A stretch of DNA of 50,908 nt, from assembly GCA_036961445.1 (NCBI GenBank), contig JBALVO010000013.1, positions 1 through 50,908 of the forward strand, given 5' to 3'. Below are positions 25,287 to 33,209 of this stretch, one piece after another. The DNA is from JBALVO01 sp036961445. Its GTDB lineage: Bacteria > Pseudomonadota > Gammaproteobacteria > Pseudomonadales > Halieaceae. A model generated the notes under the pieces. The model was not told where the DNA came from and did no database searches. It was given only the letters and a program-made list of their open reading frames with translations. The position numbers and the translations under genes are program-made. How positions within the stretch are numbered: the first letter of the stretch is position 1; every line of letters starts with the position of its first letter.

Positions 25287-27077
25287 TTAAATTTCGGCGA
25301 TAACTTCCGGCTTCTTCGGAGAAACTGCGCGCAGGGCTTCCAGTACCGTGTTTTGGGTCAATAACTGTGGCAGCATCACCGGTTCCTGACTAACATCTGC
25401 AGGGTACATTAAATACAGGGGGATGCCGGTGCGCCCGTGTTGTTCCAGGAAATTGGCAATCTCAGCATTGTAATTGGTCCAATCGGCGACCATGTAGACC
25501 ACGCCATGGGCGCTAAACGCTGCTGTCATCTCATCAGTAAACAGCACGGCAGATTCATTGGCGATACAGGTAATGCACCAGTCCGCAGTCACATCCACGA
25601 ACACTGCGTTGCCGGCGCGGCGCATGTCATCCAGGTTTTGCTGTGACCAGGGTATCTTGCCAGCGGTGAGTTGGCTTGCATGGTTGCCGCTTTCATCCAT
25701 TCCGCGCCAGGCACCGAGACTAAGCGCGCCGAGCATGCAGGCCAGTCCCAGACCCCTGCGCCATCCGCTGTAGCGCCACAGCCAAAGCCCCATAGCCAGT
25801 ACCAGAGCGCCGCTGAGTGCTACCGTCATGGTGTTGATGCCGGTTTGCCTGCCCGCGACCCATAGCAGCCAGATGGCGGTGCCATACAAGGGAAAAGCCA
25901 GCAATTGCTTGAGAGTTTCCATCCAGGGTCCGGGTCGTGGCATCAGTTTGCGGGCCGCGCCACTGTAGCTGAACAACAACAGAGGGGCGGCCATGCCGGC
26001 GCCCAGGGCGGCAAATACAAGTAGGCCGATATGGGGCGGCTGGGTGACCGCAAAGCCCAGCGCTGTGCCCATAAACGGTGCCGTGCAGGGACTGGCTACC
26101 ACTACCGCCAGAACGCCGGTAAAGAAGCTGCCGCTGTACCCGCTGCGATTGGCCAGTCCACTACCGGTGTTCATTATCCCGCCACCGAATTCCACCAGGC
26201 CTGACAGGGAGAGCCCCATAGCGATAAACAGGTATGCCAGCGCGATCACAAAGGTGGGAGACTGCAACTGAAAGCCCCAGCCAATGGCACTGCCGGCGCG
26301 TTGCAGGCCAATGAGTACTGCGGCTACCAGCACAAAACTGGTGATAACTCCGGCGGTATAAATCCAGCTGTGCAGATGGCGGTCGTGGTCCGTGCTGCGT
26401 GCAAAGCCCAGCACTTTTAGCGACAAAATGGGAAATACACAGGGCATCAGGTTGAGGATGGAGCCACCTATGAAGGCCAGTGCCAGCATGTACAGCAAGG
26501 CACCGGGACCGCTGCTGTGCTGTGAGGCCTGCCCGTTAGCATTTGGCTTATTGGACTGGCTTGCCAACGTTGTGGGCGGTGGGGCAGTGGGCTCGGCAGT
26601 GCCTGCGGCGAAGTCCAGTTCAAAGTACTGTTTTTGCGGCGGGTAGCACAGGCCGGCATCGGCGCAGCCCTGGGAGGTGACAGACAATGTCGCCCGTTGC
26701 AGGTCCTGTGGTATCTGTTGTGGTGTTCTCAACAGTACGTCCGCGTTGTGGTAATAAACCTGAACCTCGCCGAAATACTCGTCACTGCGCTGCAGCGCCG
26801 GGGGCAGTTCTGCTTCAATTGCCATCGGACCTAAGCTGTTGCGTAAACTAAAGGCGAAGCGATGCTGGTACAAATAATAGCTGTCGGCAATTTGCCAGTA
26901 GACGCGCACTGCCCGGTCGTCGAGAATTTCCACTTCCAGTTGGTAGGCCTCTTCAACAGGGAGAAATACCGGGTTGCTGGCAGCAGTGTCAAATGGCGAG
27001 CGTTCGCTGTCAGCAAAATTCTGGGCGTAACCGAAACTACTGGCTAGCAGTAGCAGGCCCGCAAATAATACGCGCAT
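25287..27077 (-). CDS. dsbD: Protein-disulfide reductase DsbD
   Basis: DsbD moves electrons from cytoplasmic thioredoxin across the inner membrane to periplasmic DsbC and related proteins. I start at ATG 27077 (MRVLFAGLLLLASSFGYAQ), a clear signal peptide with AAGGAG upstream; a longer in-frame reading to 27248 lacks such features. The 596 residues comprise an N-terminal periplasmic domain with the Cys pair CADAGLCYPP, eight or so membrane helices with LMPCVFPILSLK and SPCTAPFMG, and a C-terminal thioredoxin domain with DWCITC (Cys about 501 and 504). It diverges from a copper-chaperone gene. Confidence 0.95.
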   Translation of the reverse strand: MRVLFAGLLLLASSFGYAQNFADSERSPFDTAASNPVFLPVEEAYQLEVEILDDRAVRVYWQIADSYYLYQHRFAFSLRNSLGPMAIEAELPPALQRSDEYFGEVQVYYHNADVLLRTPQQIPQDLQRATLSVTSQGCADAGLCYPPQKQYFELDFAAGTAEPTAPPPTTLASQSNKPNANGQASQHSSGPGALLYMLALAFIGGSILNLMPCVFPILSLKVLGFARSTDHDRHLHSWIYTAGVITSFVLVAAVLIGLQRAGSAIGWGFQLQSPTFVIALAYLFIAMGLSLSGLVEFGGGIMNTGSGLANRSGYSGSFFTGVLAVVVASPCTAPFMGTALGFAVTQPPHIGLLVFAALGAGMAAPLLLFSYSGAARKLMPRPGPWMETLKQLLAFPLYGTAIWLLWVAGRQTGINTMTVALSGALVLAMGLWLWRYSGWRRGLGLACMLGALSLGAWRGMDESGNHASQLTAGKIPWSQQNLDDMRRAGNAVFVDVTADWCITCIANESAVLFTDEMTAAFSAHGVVYMVADWTNYNAEIANFLEQHGRTGIPLYLMYPADVSQEPVMLPQLLTQNTVLEALRAVSPKKPEVIAEI

Positions 27078-27240
27078 CAAAGCTCCTTGTTTAAAATAGC
27101 GCCACCAGTGGCGGCTTGCCGGGATGAATTGTAGCAAGTCTGTAGTGATAGATCCCTTTCGTGCATAATTGCGCGCTGCGGGAGTGCTATAGTGATACGA
27201 CGTCCGCGGCGGCCGATAGTTTCGAAATTGGAGTAGTAAT

Positions 27241-27726
27241 TTGTACAAGTTCTGGTTGATGGCTCTGGCGGCCGCTTTTTATTCGGTATGTGGCGTGGCG
27301 CAGACAATACCAGAAGCACAGCAGCACTCAGGGGCCGCCATTGAACTGGCCGGTGCCTGGGTTCGGGCCCTGCCTCCGACTCAGACGAATACAGCAGCTT
27401 ATCTGACGATTAGCAATCGCGGTGCGAGTGCCATTACGATTGTGGGAGGAAGCGCCGAATTGGCAGACTCGGTGGAGTTTCACGCCACCAGGGAAATTGA
27501 CGGCTACATGCGCATGGAACAGCTGCATGAGCTGTCTGTTGCAGCCGGGCAAAGTGCAGAATTGGCTCCGGGAGGCACTCATTTAATGTTGCTGGGGCTG
27601 GCGCGAATGCCAGCGAGCGGCGAAACTGTGCGCCTGTGCCTGAAAATGGCAACGGGCGCTGAAGTTTGTACTGCCGCCGAGGTACGTAAAAGCGCTTCCG
27701 GCGCGCATAAACACGATCATCATTAA
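27241..27726 (+). CDS. Periplasmic PCu(A)C-type copper chaperone
   Basis: Family members bind Cu(I) in the periplasm and supply the CuA site of cytochrome oxidase. The TTG start at 27241 has GGAG 7 nt upstream and gives a signal peptide (WLMALAAAFYSVCGVAQ). The copper ligands follow the family pattern: His in VEFHAT, the Met pair in GYMRMEQL, and His and Met in GGTHLMLLGL. The tail is His-rich (HKHDHH). The 161-residue length is typical. It diverges from dsbD and is followed after 24 bp by a DUF2333 gene. Confidence 0.88.
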   Translation: MYKFWLMALAAAFYSVCGVAQTIPEAQQHSGAAIELAGAWVRALPPTQTNTAAYLTISNRGASAITIVGGSAELADSVEFHATREIDGYMRMEQLHELSVAAGQSAELAPGGTHLMLLGLARMPASGETVRLCLKMATGAEVCTAAEVRKSASGAHKHDHH

Positions 27727-27750
27727 CCGCAGAAAAAGCAGAGCCGAATT

Positions 27751-28797
27751 ATGAATGCAGTGACAGATAAATTTGCCGAATGGCGCGACGACATGGCTGA
27801 TCGCCTGCCGCAGGGCAATATGGGTAAAACAGTGGCAACGGTACTGGGCCTGTACCTGCTCGTTACCATTGTGTTGGGTATGTACTGGAGTATGGCGCCG
27901 TCGCAATTTGACGTGCGTGAGCACGCCGCTGCCCTCGCCGCTGAAGGTGGCGGTAAGGTGGTGACCGGGACAGTGACCATGGGTGCCTTGATAGGCATTA
28001 TGGAAACCTTACTGGACAAGCCAGGGGGTTATACACACAACGATGTGTTCCCACCAGGCTTGTGGCTGGACAACATGCCGCACTGGGAATACGGCGTCCT
28101 CATTCAGGTGCGTGACCTGTCCCGTGCCATGCGCGAAGTTTTCAGTCGTTCCCAGTCACAGTCCACAGAGGACCCGGATCTGGCTGTTGCCGAACCGCGC
28201 TTCAATTTTAATTCCAAGAGCTGGGTGTTGCCTGCCAGTGAGTCGGAATACAGGGGTGGCCTGCAGTACGCGCGAAGGTATTTCCACCGCCTGTCGGATG
28301 CCGATGCCCCTAATGCACAGTTCTACGCGCGAGCTGATAATCTGCGCTACTGGTTGCAGACGGTAGATAGCCGCCTGGGCAGCCTGTCCCAGCGACTCAG
28401 TGCCAGTGTGGGTAAAATGCGTTTCAATACTGATTTGGCTGGAGACGAAAGCGCTTCGCAATCTACCAGCGCGCCAACCGAAAAATTTGTACGTACGCCA
28501 TGGACAGAAATCGACGATATCTACTACGAGGCGCGTGGCACGGCCTGGGCATTGATTCACTTTCTCAAGGCGGCAGAAGTGGACTTTGCCGACGTATTGG
28601 AAAAAAAGAATGCCCGCGTGAGTCTGCAGCAGATTATTCGTGAGTTGGAGGGTACCCAGGTGACAGTCTGGAGCCCTATGATTTTGAACGGCTCCGGCTT
28701 TGGTGTGCTGGCTAACCACTCGCTGGTTATGGCTTCTTATATAAGCCGGGCCAATGCTGCGATCATAGATTTGCGCGATTTATTGTCTCAGGGTTAG
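27751..28797 (+). CDS. DUF2333 family membrane-anchored protein
   Basis: A 348-residue protein with a short cytoplasmic start, one membrane helix (about residues 28-46, TVATVLGLYLLVTIVLGMYW) and a large periplasmic domain. The family is known from gammaproteobacteria as DUF2333 and has no established function. Characteristic text is GGYTHNDVFPPGLWLDNMPH and FYARADNLRYWLQTV. It probably forms an operon with the copper chaperone upstream (24 bp) and converges with the pentapeptide-repeat gene. Confidence 0.8.
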   Translation: MNAVTDKFAEWRDDMADRLPQGNMGKTVATVLGLYLLVTIVLGMYWSMAPSQFDVREHAAALAAEGGGKVVTGTVTMGALIGIMETLLDKPGGYTHNDVFPPGLWLDNMPHWEYGVLIQVRDLSRAMREVFSRSQSQSTEDPDLAVAEPRFNFNSKSWVLPASESEYRGGLQYARRYFHRLSDADAPNAQFYARADNLRYWLQTVDSRLGSLSQRLSASVGKMRFNTDLAGDESASQSTSAPTEKFVRTPWTEIDDIYYEARGTAWALIHFLKAAEVDFADVLEKKNARVSLQQIIRELEGTQVTVWSPMILNGSGFGVLANHSLVMASYISRANAAIIDLRDLLSQG

Positions 28798-28812
28798 CAC
28801 ACTGCGACGATG

Positions 28813-29157
28813 TTACGACTTGCTGTAGCGCATGCGGGTGCCTGTTTCCAGCGATAAGCGAATTTCCTGTGGGCTTAGTTCCGCCGGGAAATAGGTGCCG
28901 GACAGTTTGGAGTCCAGAATACTGGCACCTTCCAGGTTGGTATTGCGAAAATCGATGCCACTGAGATCCGAGTTACGGAAATAGGAGTTACTGAAGTCCA
29001 GGCCCGCCGCGTTCATGTTGCGCAAATCGCGGCCACGATAATCGCCGCTTTTCAGTTCCGCTGCGTCCAGCTGATCGCGTTGCTCGTTAAAGCCCTTGAT
29101 GTCCTCGTTGCGCAGTAATTGATATAAGGGATCCTGCTTGATGACGGGCTTGTTCAT
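28813..29157 (-). CDS. Small pentapeptide-repeat protein
   Basis: A 114-residue protein starting at ATG 29157 (MNKPVIKQDPLYQLLRNEDI). From about residue 45 to 90 it has A(D/N)LXX-type pentapeptide repeats: DLRNM, NAAGL, DFSNS, YFRNS, DLSGI, DFRNT, NLEGA, which fold as a right-handed quadrilateral helix. There is no signal peptide. Some pentapeptide proteins mimic DNA and bind gyrase, but nothing here shows that role. It diverges from polB across 112 bp. Confidence 0.8.
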   Translation of the reverse strand: MNKPVIKQDPLYQLLRNEDIKGFNEQRDQLDAAELKSGDYRGRDLRNMNAAGLDFSNSYFRNSDLSGIDFRNTNLEGASILDSKLSGTYFPAELSPQEIRLSLETGTRMRYSKS

Positions 29158-29269
29158 GTTGTTGCCTTCCTGTGTGTGGCTGGTTGCCAGAGCCAAGTTT
29201 GATGTCGGATAGCTTAAGCCACAGCGCGGCTCAAGCATAGTGTCGCGTTCTATATTGTAAGGACGAAGT

Positions 29270-31624
29270 TTGACAGCACAAACCTATGAAGGTTTTCTCC
29301 TGACGCGTAATTGGCGCGACACCGGCGATGGCGTGGAGCTGGAGTTCTGGTTTACCACCGAGCAGGGTCCACTGTGTGCTGTGGTGCGCGGCGAACGCAG
29401 TGTGTTTTTCCTGGGGCAGGATGAGCTGGAACAGGCCCGCGCACTACTCGGACCGGCCTCCGGGGCGGAGATTAAGTCCGTGAATCTGCGCAACTTCGCC
29501 ATGGTGCCGGTGGTGGGCATCTATTTTCGCAGTTATCGCCAGGGCCGACGCTGTGCCGATCAACTGCGTGACGCTGGCCTAAACCCGCTGGAGGCAGATA
29601 TCAACCCTGCAGATCGCTTCCTGATGGAGCGTTTTGTGGCCGGTTCCGCGGCCCTGCACGGAGAGCCGCGCCGTCGCGGCCGTCACCTTATGCTGGAAAA
29701 TCCGGCGATTAAGAACGCGGAATATCTACCCGTTTTAAAAGTCGTGTCTTACGACATAGAGACAGCCATGGAGGGGCTGCATCTCTACTCCATCGCCGTG
29801 CACGGCAGGTCTGTTGCAGGGGAGGTGCGGCAGGTATTCATGTTGGGGGAGGGGGCACAGCAACCCTATGTTACTTCCTATACCAGTCAGGGCGATGTGT
29901 TACAGGCCTTTCTTGACTGGATAGCTGACTACGATCCTGATGTTTTGATAGGTTGGAACGTCATCAATTTTGACACCTGGTATCTGCAGCGCCTGGCAGA
30001 TCAACTGGGCCGTCGCCTGTTATTGGGGCGCGAACGCCGGCCCGGGCATTGGCGCGAACTCAGTGATGACGGTGACCGCCGCGCCGTGCAATTCCCGGGA
30101 CGGGTGGTGCTGGACGGCATCGAACTGCTGCGAGGTGCATTCTACCGGTTTGAGAGTTTTTCCCTGGAGAATGTGGCGCGACAGTTATTGGGTGCAGGTA
30201 AGTTGCTGCATGGCAGTGATCGCGGCGCAGAGATTACCCGCCAGTTCCTGGAAGACAAAACCAGCCTGGCGCAATACAACCTGAAAGACTGCGAGCTGGT
30301 CTCAGAGATTTTTGCTCATACGGCAATACTGGACTTCGCGGTAGCGCGCAGTGTGATGACCGGCTTGAATATCGACCGTATGGGTGGCTCGGTGGCGTCG
30401 TTCGATAATTTATACCTGCCACGGCTGCATCGACAAGGCTATGTCGCGCCAAACGCCAGCAGAGAGAACATCGCGAGCCCGGGAGGCTTTGTACTGGACT
30501 CCATGCCGGGCATTTACGACCACGTACTGGTGCTGGATTTCAAAAGCCTGTATCCCAGTATTATCCGCACGTTTTTTATCGATCCACTGGGGTTGGCCCT
30601 GGGTGTGTCCGGTGAGCTGAGTGAGGAAGAAACAGTGCCGGGTTACCTTGAAGCACACTTTGCCCGGCAGGGGCACATCCTGCCGCAGTTGATTGAGCAA
30701 CTCTGGCAGCAGCGCGATGAGGCCAAGGCATCGCGGGATGAGCCTTTGTCACAGGCGATAAAAATCATCATGAACAGCTTTTATGGTGTGCTGGGTACTC
30801 CCGGGTGCCGGTTTTTTGATGCGCGCCTGGCCAGTTCCATTACTCGTCGTGGTCACCAGATACTCGGTCGCACCAGGGACTATATCGAAGAGGCGGGGCA
30901 TCGTGTGATCTACGGTGATACCGACTCCGTCTTTGTGTGGATCCATGAAGCCAAATCAGATGATCAGGCCATGGCGGCGGGCCAGCAGTTGCAGCGCGAT
31001 CTTAATATCTGGTGGCGGCAGTTAGTGCGCGATGAGTTTGACCTGGACAGCGTGCTGGAACTGGAGTTCGAGACACACTATAAGCGCTTTTTGATGCCCA
31101 CCGTGCGCGGGTCCGATAAAGGCAGCAAGAAGCGTTATGCCGGTGTAGTCGCTGGCCCAAATGGCGACAGGCTGGTGTTCAAGGGTCTGGAAAACGTGCG
31201 CACCGATTGGACCAGGGTGGCCAGGGAGTTCCAGGAAGAGCTCTATCGCCGGATATTTATGCAGGAACCCTTTGCCGAATACGTGAAGGAAGTTACGCAG
31301 CGAGTGTTGGCGGGGCAGTGTGACGAACAGCTGGTTTATCGCAAACGCTTGCGGCGCAAACTGGACGAGTATCAACGCAATGTGCCGCCCCATGTGCAGG
31401 CCGCACGTCTGTGTGCAGAGCGGGGCCTGCCGGCACCGTCGCGCAGCAGCTGGGTGGAATATGTAATTACCACCAGTGGCGCCGAGCCGGCCGAAAAACG
31501 ACTGGCTCCGCTGGACTACCAGCACTATGTGGATCGCCAGCTGGAACCCGTAGCCGATGGTATTCTCGGCTTTGTCGGTAGTTCATTCCGTGCGCTGGTG
31601 GATGATCAGATCGACCTGTTCTAG
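29270..31624 (+). CDS. polB: DNA polymerase II (family B)
   Basis: Pol II restarts forks and performs translesion synthesis in the SOS response. The 784-residue protein has an N-terminal domain, the exonuclease domain with YDIET (D162/E164) and NVINFDTWYL, and the polymerase domain with motif A LDFKSLYPSIIRTFF (about residue 422), motif B KIIMNSFYGVLG and motif C YGDTDSVF (about 547). The start is TTG 29270, with AAGGACG upstream; the protein then reads TAQTYEGFLLTRNWRD, like E. coli Pol II. I do not see a convincing LexA box in the 112-bp upstream spacer. Length matches E. coli (783). Confidence 0.97.
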   Translation: MTAQTYEGFLLTRNWRDTGDGVELEFWFTTEQGPLCAVVRGERSVFFLGQDELEQARALLGPASGAEIKSVNLRNFAMVPVVGIYFRSYRQGRRCADQLRDAGLNPLEADINPADRFLMERFVAGSAALHGEPRRRGRHLMLENPAIKNAEYLPVLKVVSYDIETAMEGLHLYSIAVHGRSVAGEVRQVFMLGEGAQQPYVTSYTSQGDVLQAFLDWIADYDPDVLIGWNVINFDTWYLQRLADQLGRRLLLGRERRPGHWRELSDDGDRRAVQFPGRVVLDGIELLRGAFYRFESFSLENVARQLLGAGKLLHGSDRGAEITRQFLEDKTSLAQYNLKDCELVSEIFAHTAILDFAVARSVMTGLNIDRMGGSVASFDNLYLPRLHRQGYVAPNASRENIASPGGFVLDSMPGIYDHVLVLDFKSLYPSIIRTFFIDPLGLALGVSGELSEEETVPGYLEAHFARQGHILPQLIEQLWQQRDEAKASRDEPLSQAIKIIMNSFYGVLGTPGCRFFDARLASSITRRGHQILGRTRDYIEEAGHRVIYGDTDSVFVWIHEAKSDDQAMAAGQQLQRDLNIWWRQLVRDEFDLDSVLELEFETHYKRFLMPTVRGSDKGSKKRYAGVVAGPNGDRLVFKGLENVRTDWTRVAREFQEELYRRIFMQEPFAEYVKEVTQRVLAGQCDEQLVYRKRLRRKLDEYQRNVPPHVQAARLCAERGLPAPSRSSWVEYVITTSGAEPAEKRLAPLDYQHYVDRQLEPVADGILGFVGSSFRALVDDQIDLF

Positions 31625-31654
31625 CAACCTGTTGGACTTTGGATAATTCCTGTG

Positions 31655-31672
31655 GCGGCGGGAAATCGCCGC
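31655..31672. terminator. Short GC hairpin between convergent polB and the PfkB kinase gene
   Basis: GCGGCG (31655-31660) and CGCCGC (31667-31672) form a 6-bp stem with a GGAAAT loop in the 54-bp convergent spacer. Position fits a bidirectional transcript end, but no T-run follows on either strand. Confidence 0.3.
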
Positions 31673-31678
31673 AAACAT

Positions 31679-32680
31679 CTAGTCGCCGAAGAATTCTGCC
31701 CGCAATGCAGGGTAGTCGGCAGCGGCCAGTCGCGGACCATAATTGGCGACGATCTTGCCGGCAGCGAGACTGGCGAAACGCCCGGCAGTGGGGAAGTCCT
31801 CACCGCGGGTAATGGCGTATAGAAAGGCCCCGGCAAACATATCACCGGCTCCATTACTGTCCACTGCCTGTACCTTGTGCGGTGGAATTTCGGTGAGGCT
31901 AACCCCATCGTAGGTCAGCGCACCTGCTGAGCCCAGGGTAATAACGAAGTTGTCAGCGATTTGCTTCAGTTTTTCAATTGCCACTTCCCGATTGTCGCTT
32001 TGGGCCCAACCCATTGCTTCGGCTTCATTGCAAAACACCAGGTTCACGCGTGCGCCGATGATTTCTGCCATACCGTCGCGGAAAAACTCCACCATGCCCG
32101 GGTCGGAAAAGCTCAATGACGTTTTAACGCCTGCCGCCTCGGCAATTTCTCGTGCCTTGATGGCGGCAGCGCGGCCGGTGGGTGAGGTCACCAGATAGCC
32201 CTCTATATACAGATACTCAGAGGAGGCAATGGCCTGGGCGTCCAGCTGCTCCGTGGAAAGAGTTTCACTGATGCCCAGATAGGTGTTCATGCTGCGCTCT
32301 GCGTCGGGGGTTATTAGTACCAGACATTTTCCGGTAATACCCGTTGCACGTTCGCCGGTCAGGTTGTGATCCACGCCAGCTGCTTCCAGGTCCGCCAGGT
32401 AAATATCGCCATCGGCGTCATCGGATACCTTGCACGACATGAAAGTCGGCGCACCGAACTGTGCAGCGGCGATCATCGAATTACCGGCGCTGCCACCACT
32501 GGCATGGCTGGCTTTCACCAGGTGCCCTTCCAGGTGAGCAAGCAGCTCAGCGCGGCGATCCTGGTCTACCAGTGTCATCAGGCCTTTCTCTACGTTCATT
32601 TGCGCCAGATCAGAATCCTGGACCTTGATCTCGGTGTCTACCAGTGCGGCGCCAACGCCGTATGCCATGTATTTTTTCAT
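31679..32680 (-). CDS. PfkB-family sugar/nucleoside kinase, adenosine-kinase-like
   Basis: A 333-residue ribokinase-fold enzyme. It begins MKKYMAYGVGAALVDTEIKV (ATG 32680). The substrate-binding GGSAGNSMIAAAQFGAP is near residue 60, and the PfkB C-terminal signature DSNGAGDMFAGAFLYA holds the catalytic Asp. Relatives in marine gammaproteobacteria are annotated as adenosine kinase; ribokinase or inosine/guanosine kinase are alternatives. It diverges from mrcB across the second hairpin locus and an assembly gap. Confidence 0.85.
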   Translation of the reverse strand: MKKYMAYGVGAALVDTEIKVQDSDLAQMNVEKGLMTLVDQDRRAELLAHLEGHLVKASHASGGSAGNSMIAAAQFGAPTFMSCKVSDDADGDIYLADLEAAGVDHNLTGERATGITGKCLVLITPDAERSMNTYLGISETLSTEQLDAQAIASSEYLYIEGYLVTSPTGRAAAIKAREIAEAAGVKTSLSFSDPGMVEFFRDGMAEIIGARVNLVFCNEAEAMGWAQSDNREVAIEKLKQIADNFVITLGSAGALTYDGVSLTEIPPHKVQAVDSNGAGDMFAGAFLYAITRGEDFPTAGRFASLAAGKIVANYGPRLAAADYPALRAEFFGD

Positions 32681-32749
32681 TGTCGTCGATGTCCTGTGCA
32701 ATCAGCGGGCTATTATCCTGATCTGTTGCTGGATTAACAGTTCTTGATG

Positions 32750-32849
32750 NNNNNNNNNNNNNNNNNNNNNNNNNNNNNNNNNNNNNNNNNNNNNNNNNNN
32801 NNNNNNNNNNNNNNNNNNNNNNNNNNNNNNNNNNNNNNNNNNNNNNNNN
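32750..32849. other. Assembly gap (100 N) abutting hairpin repeat B1
   Basis: Nominal gap. Its right edge cuts into the left arm of hairpin B1: only 14 bp of an expected ~25-bp arm are visible. Together with 32850-33209 this 500-bp region holds no gene. Confidence 0.95.
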
Positions 32850-32904
32850 GGGCGTCCACCCGGATCGCTTAGGATGGGGCATGCACTCTCCGGGTGGACG
32901 CCCC
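32850..32904 (+). repeat. Hairpin repeat B1 (left arm cut by gap)
   Basis: Visible left arm 32850-32863 is perfectly complementary to 32890-32903 (14 bp); the rest of the left arm falls in the gap. The loop 32864-32889 is identical over all 26 nt to that of A1, while the stem (GGGCGTCCACCCGG) is unrelated to the A1 stem. Confidence 0.88.
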
Positions 32905-32960
32905 TGTTCGCAATCGAAGAGGTAACTCTGTCTTCAGACCATGAAAATCGCGCTGACCGA

Positions 32961-33036
32961 GGCCAGTGAGCCCTCGTTAGCCTGGTGAGTGCATGCCCCA
33001 TCCTAAGCGAACCAGGCTAACGAGGGTTCAGTGGCC
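32961..33036 (-). repeat. Hairpin repeat B2 (inverted copy)
   Basis: Arms 32961-32985 and 33012-33036 match at 23 of 25 positions, including a perfect 15-bp inner stem. The loop 32986-33011 on the minus strand is the conserved core, differing from A1 only at its two end bases. It is inverted relative to B1, with 56 nt between. The outer foot TTCAGTGGCC resembles the TTCAGTGCC foot of A2. The following 33037-33209 leads to mrcB and shows no other feature beyond a TATAAA at 33194-33199, very close to the ATG. Confidence 0.88.
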
Positions 33037-33209
33037 GTTTCCGCAGGAGCTTAGTCCAAAATATAGCGCGCACTCAAAACGGTCCTGGCTGGCAGATGTT
33101 CAAAGGCCGCCCGCCACGCAACCAGTCTCAGATATGATCCGGCCGTCGGGAGAGCCTGAGCAGCATCCCGGACTATCTTTATCAGGTTGGTGGTATAAAC
33201 TCGCATCCC

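Noticed and set aside
16310..33036. Integron attC sites
   Set aside because: In attC the conserved bases are at the stem base (GTTRRRY/RYYYAAC) and the loop varies; here the loop is conserved and the stem varies, and no such core is present.
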